Assembly (NCBI GenBank): GCA_046483585.1
Contig: JAWOCV010000255.1
Coordinates: 1-45,846 of the forward strand
DNA length: 45,846 bases
Reading direction: 5' to 3'
From: Marinilabilia sp046483585
GTDB taxonomy: Bacteria; Bacteroidota; Bacteroidia; Bacteroidales; Marinilabiliaceae
The position numbers and the translations under genes are program-made. Positions 40,648 through 45,846 of the stretch are shown here, in pieces (the first letter of the stretch is position 1; every line of letters begins with the position of its first letter). The notes under the pieces were generated by a model. That model saw only the letters and a list, made by a program, of their open reading frames with translations. It did not search any database and had not been told where the DNA came from.

Positions 40648-42155
40648 ATGATAAAAAATATAGAGTTCCGCCTGCTTCATCTGTGCAACGTCCTTTAATG
40701 TTTGTGGGTACGGGGTCTGATGTGGGTAAGAGTGTGCTGGCCGCCGGATTTTGCCGGATCTTCAAACAGGACGGAATGAAACCGGCACCGTTTAAGGCCC
40801 AGAACATGTCGCTCAACAGCTTTGTGACGGCAGACGGTGGTGAAATCGGCCGGGCGCAGGCTGTGCAGGCCGAAGCGTGCGGGCTGGAGTGCCACACCGA
40901 TATGAACCCGGTGCTTTTGAAGCCCGGGTCGGACCAGGGCTCACAAGTGGTGGTGCACGGGAAAGTGCTGGGCAATTATTCGGCAGGCAGCTATTTCCGG
41001 GGAGAACTAAAAGACCGTTTGTGGCAGGAGGTGTTGACTGCATATAAGCGATTGTCCGGTGAATATGCCCCGGTCGTGATGGAAGGGGCCGGCAGTATTT
41101 CGGAGCTCAATCTCAAAGACAAAGACATTGTGAACATGTCCATGGCTGTTGCCACCCGGGCGGCCACAATTCTGGTGGCTGATATTGAAAGAGGCGGAGT
41201 GTTCGCCAGCGTTTATGGTTCCATAGAATTGCTTTCACCTGGGGAACGGGCCTGCATCAAAGGGATCATCATAAATAAATTCCGGGGAGATGTCTCGTTG
41301 TTTGAAGAAGGAAAAGCGATCATAGAGAGATTGACGGGGGTTCCGGTGATTGGCATCATCCCTTCTTTTCGCCATATCCAAATCGAAGATGAAGATTCGG
41401 TGGTCCTGGATCGGAAAGCCGACCGGGCCGGCAACGATAAGGTCAACATTGCCGTGGTTCGTTTGAGCCGAATATCCAATTTTACTGATTTTGCCCGGCT
41501 TGAGCGCGATGACCGGGTCCATGTGTTTTATACCAACGATCCGCGGGAATTGCAGAAAGCCCACATCATTGTTTTGCCCGGCTCAAAGAACACCATTGCC
41601 GATTTGAAGGAATTGCACCAAAACGGGGTGGCTTCGGCCATTCTTCAGGAGTCGGCCAAAAAGAAACCTATCATTGGCATCTGCGGAGGCTATCAGATGA
41701 TGGGAGAGCGCATTGATGACCCCGAACATGTGGAAGGGGACGCCGAAACAGTGGAAGGCCTTGGCCTGTTGCCGGTCAAAACCATTCTGGAAGCGGAAAA
41801 GTCAACCGTCAGGGGATCTTTTTATTTCAATGGTCACCCGGAGGTCTGCAACGGTTATGAAATTCATAAGGGGCAAACGGTTTTTGCAGAATCTGCAAAT
41901 GGAGCCGTTCCCCTGAACCTGACCGAAGACGGACGCCCGGAAGGGTGCCGGGTGGGAGAGAATTTGTGGGGGTCCTATTTCCACGGTATTCTGGACAATC
42001 CTGCGGTGGTGGCTGATCTTCTGAAACCTTTTCTGGACGATGATGACGAAGATTTCGATTATGAAGGTTTCAGGCAAAAGCAGTATGATCTACTGGCCGA
42101 TCACATCAGGGCCAATACAGATATGGCAATGATTTATAAAATATTGACAGAATGA
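40638..42155 (+). CDS. cobQ: Cobyric acid synthase
   Basis: A 505-residue amidotransferase that amidates four side chains of adenosyl-cobyrinic a,c-diamide using glutamine. N-terminal ATP-binding domain with FVGTGSDVGKS (about 22-32) and FKAQNMSLNS. C-terminal class I glutaminase-like domain with nucleophile C349 in GICGGYQMMGE and H449 in SYFHGILDN. Length matches CobQ/CbiP. The start at 40638 overlaps the preceding small frames; a second ATG two codons on is possible. It overlaps the next gene by 4 nt (ATGA), showing one operon. Confidence 0.96.
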   Translation: MDMNDKKYRVPPASSVQRPLMFVGTGSDVGKSVLAAGFCRIFKQDGMKPAPFKAQNMSLNSFVTADGGEIGRAQAVQAEACGLECHTDMNPVLLKPGSDQGSQVVVHGKVLGNYSAGSYFRGELKDRLWQEVLTAYKRLSGEYAPVVMEGAGSISELNLKDKDIVNMSMAVATRAATILVADIERGGVFASVYGSIELLSPGERACIKGIIINKFRGDVSLFEEGKAIIERLTGVPVIGIIPSFRHIQIEDEDSVVLDRKADRAGNDKVNIAVVRLSRISNFTDFARLERDDRVHVFYTNDPRELQKAHIIVLPGSKNTIADLKELHQNGVASAILQESAKKKPIIGICGGYQMMGERIDDPEHVEGDAETVEGLGLLPVKTILEAEKSTVRGSFYFNGHPEVCNGYEIHKGQTVFAESANGAVPLNLTEDGRPEGCRVGENLWGSYFHGILDNPAVVADLLKPFLDDDDEDFDYEGFRQKQYDLLADHIRANTDMAMIYKILTE

Positions 42156-43162
42156 TAGAAGGACACGGTGACGACCTGCATAAGTATGGGGACATCCGGG
42201 CCAATTTCAGCTCGAATGTCAATCCGGCGGGTCCCCCGCCCGCGCTTATTGAGCATTTGCGGGATTCGATCTCTTTGGTGGCCTGTTATCCCGAGCCAAA
42301 GGCAGGGAACCTGGCCCGGGAGATTGAAACGGCCGAAGGTCTGAAGCCGGACACGGTTCTGGTAACTTCAGGGGCTGTGGAGGCTTTTTATCTGCTGGCA
42401 GACTGGCTGGCCGGGAAGCGTTCCCTGATCTATACCCCGTCTTTTTCGGAATATGAGGATGCCTGTCAGGTGGCCGGGCATGAGGTGATTTTTCGGGACC
42501 ACTGGCATTTTGAAGAGGACAATCAGGCGGGAATGGATGTGGTCTGGATTTGCAATCCCAACAATCCCGATGGCCGGATGTATGGTCCGGAAACCATTTG
42601 TCACCGCCTGGAAGAAAACCCGGAAACCCTTTTTGTGGTGGATGAAGCGTATGTCGATTTTACGCAGGAAAATATCTCATTGATTGATGAGGTCAGGCGG
42701 TTTCCCAATCTTGTGGTGGTGCGTTCCATGACCAAGCGATTTGCCATTCCGGGACTCAGACTGGGCTATCTGGTGGCCGACCGTGAGGTGATGGAGGCCC
42801 TGAAGCAAAAGCTGATGCCCTGGCGGATCAATGCCCTGGCTCTGGAAGCAGGCTTGTTTTGTGAGTCTGACACTTCCCAAACAGCTTTTGATGCCACCGG
42901 TTGGATCGAAGAGTCCCGCCGTCTGCAACAAAAACTGGATGAATTGGATGGCTTCCGTGTTCAACCTTCCGAAATCGTATTTTTCATCGTGGAGGGTCCG
43001 GTAAAAGCTGCTGAACTCAAGGAACAACTGGCCCGTGAGGATGGATTGCTTATACGTGATGCATCCAACTTCAGGGGGCTTTCCCCGAACCATTTCCGGG
43101 TGTGCGTGCAGACCCCTGAAAAAAATGAATGGCTGATTGAAGCACTGAAGACATGGAGTTGA
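42152..43162 (+). CDS. cobD: Threonine-phosphate decarboxylase, CobD-like aminotransferase fold
   Basis: A 336-residue PLP enzyme of the histidinol-phosphate aminotransferase fold. PLP lysine K195 in RSMTKRFAIPGLRLGY; substrate/PLP motifs FSSNVNPAGPPP, ICNPNNPDG and VVDEAYVDF. In this operon it should make (R)-1-amino-2-propanol phosphate from threonine phosphate for the cobalamin nucleotide loop. Without the operon it could be mistaken for HisC. Overlaps cobQ by 4 nt and cbiB by 10 nt, so it is tightly coupled. Confidence 0.88.
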   Translation: MIEGHGDDLHKYGDIRANFSSNVNPAGPPPALIEHLRDSISLVACYPEPKAGNLAREIETAEGLKPDTVLVTSGAVEAFYLLADWLAGKRSLIYTPSFSEYEDACQVAGHEVIFRDHWHFEEDNQAGMDVVWICNPNNPDGRMYGPETICHRLEENPETLFVVDEAYVDFTQENISLIDEVRRFPNLVVVRSMTKRFAIPGLRLGYLVADREVMEALKQKLMPWRINALALEAGLFCESDTSQTAFDATGWIEESRRLQQKLDELDGFRVQPSEIVFFIVEGPVKAAELKEQLAREDGLLIRDASNFRGLSPNHFRVCVQTPEKNEWLIEALKTWS

Positions 43163-44085
43163 ATTACTATATATGGGCTTTGGTGGCGGGCCTGTTACTG
43201 GACCGCCTTTTCGGTGATCCTTCCGGTCTTCCGCATCCTGTCGTGTGGTTCGGCAAAGCCATAGCTTTTTTTGAAAAGCGGTGGAACCACCCGCCAAGGG
43301 CTTTTGTCAAAGGAATGGCCATGACCCTTTTGCTTGTATCCGCCACAGCCCTGATTTTTTATGTTTTGATGGCGCTTTTGGCAGATGTGCATGAAATTGT
43401 GGCCGGGGCTGTGGCAGCCCTGATGGTTTTTTATGGGTTGGCTGGGACCACTTTGATCCGGGAAGGCCGGATGGTCTTCCGCCAATTGGAAAAGGGGCTG
43501 GATGAAGGCCGTCAACAGTTGAGGCGAATTGTGGGGCGTGACACCAGCGAATTGAGTGCGCATGAGGTCCGGACAGCCACCCTTGAAACCCTGGCCGAGA
43601 ACCTGAATGACGGGGTGGTGGCCCCGATGTTCTGGTTTGCAGTGGGGGGGGTGCCGGGCATGATGGCATGCAAAATGGTAAATACCCTGGATTCGATGAT
43701 CGGGTATAACAATGAGCGGTATCGCCACTTCGGTAAGTTTGCCGCCCGGTTGGACGATGTGGTCCAGTTTATTCCGGCCCGCATCACCGCTTTGCTGATG
43801 GTTGCATGTACCCTGAGCAAAAGAGGGTGGCAATTTATGTGGAAATACGGTCGGGCCCACAAAAGTCCCAACGCCGGATGGCCGGAAGCTGCATTGGCCG
43901 GCATCCTGAATGCCCGCTTTGGCGGAAGCCATCTTTATTTCGGGAGCGTGGTGGAAAAACCTTCTATCGGTGAAAATCCGAAGAATTTGACGGCAGTAGA
44001 CCTGAACACCACCATTCAGGTACTGCGGCGTGTGGAGATTGGGATGGCGCTTTTGGTGATTTTTGGATTATTGTTAAACACGTAG
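43153..44085 (+). CDS. cbiB: Adenosylcobinamide-phosphate synthase
   Basis: A 310-residue integral membrane protein joining cobyric acid to aminopropanol phosphate. Family signatures: LLDRLFGDPSGLPHPVVWFGKAI at the N-terminus (about 15-37), ETLAENLNDGVVAPMFWF (about 144-161), NTLDSMIGYNNERY (about 176-189) and a C-terminal GG-SHLYFG stretch. Hydrophobic segments occur at about 1-15, 55-100 and 290-308. The stop codon TAG and the last three residues (LNT) lie inside a 46-bp perfect palindrome, so the repeat has replaced or abutted the original gene end. Confidence 0.95.
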   Translation: MELNYYIWALVAGLLLDRLFGDPSGLPHPVVWFGKAIAFFEKRWNHPPRAFVKGMAMTLLLVSATALIFYVLMALLADVHEIVAGAVAALMVFYGLAGTTLIREGRMVFRQLEKGLDEGRQQLRRIVGRDTSELSAHEVRTATLETLAENLNDGVVAPMFWFAVGGVPGMMACKMVNTLDSMIGYNNERYRHFGKFAARLDDVVQFIPARITALLMVACTLSKRGWQFMWKYGRAHKSPNAGWPEAALAGILNARFGGSHLYFGSVVEKPSIGENPKNLTAVDLNTTIQVLRRVEIGMALLVIFGLLLNT

Positions 44086-44118
44086 AGACGCACGGCCGTG
44101 CGTCTCTACGTGTTTAAC
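44073..44118. repeat. Perfect 46-bp palindrome at the end of cbiB
   Basis: GTTAAACACGTAGAGACG-CACGG and its exact reverse complement, with no spacer. It contains the cbiB stop codon. As RNA it would form a very strong hairpin. Confidence 0.9.
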
Positions 44119-44188
44119 GTCCCGGGCCGTGCGTCTCTACGTGTTTAACGTCGCGGGCCGTGCGCATCAATTAATTAACGTTGGACGG
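44096..44188 (+). repeat. 31-bp tandem repeat, three units
   Basis: Units begin at 44096, 44127 and 44158, each starting CCGTGCG. Units 1 and 2 differ at one base (GTCCCGGG against GTCGCGGG); unit 3 is diverged (GCATCAATTAATTAACG). Unit 1 is also the right half of the 46-bp palindrome. A degenerate fourth start (CCTTGCG) follows. The array keeps an ORF open upstream of cobT, which can mislead start prediction. Confidence 0.85.
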
Positions 44189-44236
44189 CCTTGCGATGTT
44201 ATGTGCCGGAAACGGATCAATAAAAATATAACAATT

Positions 44237-45331
44237 ATGGAATCATTACAAAACCTGAACATTCAATCGATTGAGAACAAAGAATTGCGTGAACTGCTTC
44301 AGTACAACCTGGACCAAAAGACCAAACCTGTCGGGTCATTGGGCTTTCTGGAGGAACTGGCCCTTCAGGCCGGCCTCGCTCAACAGACAACCCGTCCGGT
44401 TTTGAAAAATCCGGTGATGCTCACCGTGGCCTCTGATCATGGCATTACCGAAGAAGGGGTGAGCCCCGTGCCACCGGAGATTACCTGGCAGCAGGTCAAC
44501 AATTTCATCAACGGGGGCGGGGGCATTGGCTTGTTCTGCAAGCAATACGGCTTTGACCTCTATGTGGTGGATGCCGGTGTGGACCATGATTTTGAAAAAC
44601 ATCCCCGGCTGATTGACAAAAAGGTGCGAAAAGCCACCCGCAACTTTCTGAAAGAGCCCGCCATGACCATGGACGAGTGCAACCAGGCCCTTCAGAATGG
44701 CCGTGATGTGGTGGAGCTTATGGCCGGACAGGGCACCAATGTCATGGGATTTGGTGAAATGGGTATTGGCAATACTTCACCTGCCACTGCTTTGTTGTCG
44801 GTTTATACAGGCATGCCGGTTGATGAGTGCACAGGTCCGGGTTGCGGGTTGTCGTCCGAGGGTGTGAGTCACAAAGCTGAAGTTTTGAAACAAACCATTG
44901 AAAAGCATGGCATTCAGGAAAAGCCGGAAGAAAATCTGGCCGTTTTCGGGGGACTGGAAATTGCCACCATTGCCGGGGGCATGCTCGAAGCGGCCTGTCA
45001 GGGCATGCTGATCCTGGTTGATGGCTACATCACTTCGGCGGCTTTTCTGGCTGCGTATGAGATCTGCCCCACGGTCAGGGATTATGCCATTTTTTCCCAT
45101 TGTTCTCATGAACCCGCTCATGTGAAGTTATTGGAACACGTCGGTGGCCGCCCCGTTTTGAATCTTGACCTGCGACTGGGCGAAGGGACCGGTGCAGCAC
45201 TGGCCTATCCCGTTTTGCAGGGCAGCGTAGCCATGCTCAATGAAATGACATCTTTCACGGAGGCCAAAGTCTATAATGTGGGCGATCGTAAGGAATATTT
45301 TATTGAAGAAAAAAACAAAAAAGATCATTAG
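44237..45331 (+). CDS. cobT: Nicotinate-nucleotide-dimethylbenzimidazole phosphoribosyltransferase
   Basis: A 364-residue CobT, transferring phosphoribose from nicotinate mononucleotide to dimethylbenzimidazole for the lower ligand of B12. Motifs: DQKTKPVGSLGFLEELA, VASDHGITEEGVS, GEMGIGNTSPA, TGPGCGL and catalytic E316 in LRLGEGTGAALA. The ATG at 44237 (MESLQNLNIQSIENKELRE) fits the family; the in-frame start at 44129 would add 36 residues encoded by the tandem repeat, which I reject. It is separated from cbiB by 151 nt of repeat, whereas the earlier genes overlap. Confidence 0.95.
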   Translation: MESLQNLNIQSIENKELRELLQYNLDQKTKPVGSLGFLEELALQAGLAQQTTRPVLKNPVMLTVASDHGITEEGVSPVPPEITWQQVNNFINGGGGIGLFCKQYGFDLYVVDAGVDHDFEKHPRLIDKKVRKATRNFLKEPAMTMDECNQALQNGRDVVELMAGQGTNVMGFGEMGIGNTSPATALLSVYTGMPVDECTGPGCGLSSEGVSHKAEVLKQTIEKHGIQEKPEENLAVFGGLEIATIAGGMLEAACQGMLILVDGYITSAAFLAAYEICPTVRDYAIFSHCSHEPAHVKLLEHVGGRPVLNLDLRLGEGTGAALAYPVLQGSVAMLNEMTSFTEAKVYNVGDRKEYFIEEKNKKDH

Positions 45332-45546
45332 TGTGCAGGGCTTGCTGAAAAATGAACATTGCGCTTATTAAGACGATATTATGACTGTAATTCATTTGTG
45401 GAAGTGCAAGCCTTTTCGTTAAAATTTGGAAATAACTTTGCACTTTTTGGACCGTATCGTTTTAGCTTTTTTCTGTTTTAAGTGAAGGTTGCAAAAAAAG
45501 CTAAACATGTTATTATTCAAACGGCGGGTTGGCCTGTCCGTTTTCC
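45332..45546. other. Gap after cobT with possible promoter and short truncated ORF
   Basis: TAACTTTG (45433-45440) matches TAnnTTTG, and AAGTGCAAG (from 45402) can pair with CTTTGCACTT. An ATG at 45508 opens MLLFKRRVGLSVF and runs 22 codons into the palindromic repeat at 45547, where it stops. Possibly the stump of a gene cut by the repeat; evidence is weak. No cobT terminator seen. Confidence 0.3.
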
Positions 45547-45642
45547 GGGCCTGCCTGGCGGCTCATGAAAAATAAGGTTTATTGTTCAAACGAATATACT
45601 TTTATATAGCAGGCTACTAATATGAAAAACGGCAGACAGGCC
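45547..45642. repeat. GCCTGCCTGGCGG...CGGCAGACAGGC palindromic repeat, copy d
   Basis: A 96-bp copy: GGGCCTGCCTGGCGGC, a middle starting TCATGAAAAA and ending AATATGAAAA, then ACGGCAGACAGGCC. Confidence 0.7.
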
Positions 45643-45655
45643 GGCGGATAGCGGA

Positions 45656-45829
45656 AAGCCAAAATGGGGGACTCTCACGGCCTTGCGCAATGGCCGGAAA
45701 TTTTGGCTTTCGCGGGCCTGCCTGGCGGCCAATGAAGTGGATGCTTTCAATTTTTCAACAAAAAACTTTGAGATAGATAGGTTGTCTTTCATAAAACGGC
45801 AGACAGGCTGATAGGTTTAAACGGACTAG
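45656..45829 (+). repeat. Composite repeat X, copy 2
   Basis: Hairpin AAGCCAAAAT/ATTTTGGCTT (45656-45709), then the GGGCCTGCCTGGCGG...CGGCAGACAGGC family (copy e, 45714-45808), then GATAGGTTTAAACGGACTAG. Nearly identical at both ends to 37119-37295, with a different middle. Confidence 0.75.
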
Positions 45830-45846
45830 ACCTTTTTCGTTCTTTT

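Noticed and set aside
44096..44188. CRISPR array
   Set aside because: The 31-bp units are contiguous with no unique spacers, and there are no cas genes; a tandem repeat instead.
44129..44236. N-terminal extension of CobT
   Set aside because: Encoded by the 31-bp tandem repeat and absent from the CobT family; the ATG at 44237 fits.
45586..45792. 68-codon minus-strand ORF near the right end
   Set aside because: Lies entirely within the composite repeat; the reading is repeat sequence.

Overview
The window looks like chromosome from a member of the Bacteroidota, probably class Bacteroidia (Marinilabiliales-like; this rank is inference). The evidence is a SusC/SusD pair, a hybrid two-component regulator, a protein with a C-terminal type IX secretion (T9SS) sorting domain, BACON domains, a mitochondrial-type aconitase, many Bacteroidota-type lipoproteins, and -7 boxes of the form TAnnTTTG.

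Layout. (1) 1-6.5 kb is mostly housekeeping: a radical SAM protein with a twin-arginine leader, aconitase, GAPDH, an untracked 42-residue lipoprotein and dapA. (2) 6.45-7.25 kb is a gene-free mosaic of nested palindromic repeats. (3) 7.2-14 kb holds a 1513-residue modular T9SS surface protein, divergent from a membrane sensor that joins a 7TM-DISM-like region to a LuxR-type helix-turn-helix. (4) 13.95-14.87 kb is a second repeat mosaic that contains a broken lipoprotein gene. (5) 14.9-39.9 kb is one co-directional polysaccharide utilization locus: GH28, hybrid two-component system, SusC, SusD, a SusE-position lipoprotein, BACON-BACON-GH5, GH2, a divergent GH95-like enzyme, a second GH2 and a GH31 of alpha-xylosidase type. 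GH5 + GH2 + GH95 + GH31 is the set expected for (fucosylated) xyloglucan: endo-cleavage outside the cell, SusCD import, then removal of fucose, galactose and xylose. (6) 40-45.3 kb is a cobalamin operon behind a B12 riboswitch: a doubtful small ORF, cobQ, cobD, cbiB and cobT. A perfect 46-bp palindrome and a 31-bp tandem repeat lie between cbiB and cobT. (7) 45.3-45.85 kb is again repeat-filled and gene-free.

The most unusual content is non-coding. At least five families of short interspersed, mostly palindromic elements fill the intergenic spaces: a 136-138 bp element with CAATAG terminal inverted repeats and apparent target duplications; a 92-98 bp family bounded by GCCTGCCTGGCGG and CGGCAGACAGGC; a 59-69 bp ATGAAAC...ATGCGAG family; a CATTCG...CGAATGAAA family; and a TTAGTCGCT...CCGGGTTA family. 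Several copies overlap gene ends: the dapA stop, the GH28 start and the cbiB stop. All function assignments come from reading motifs; no database search was possible.
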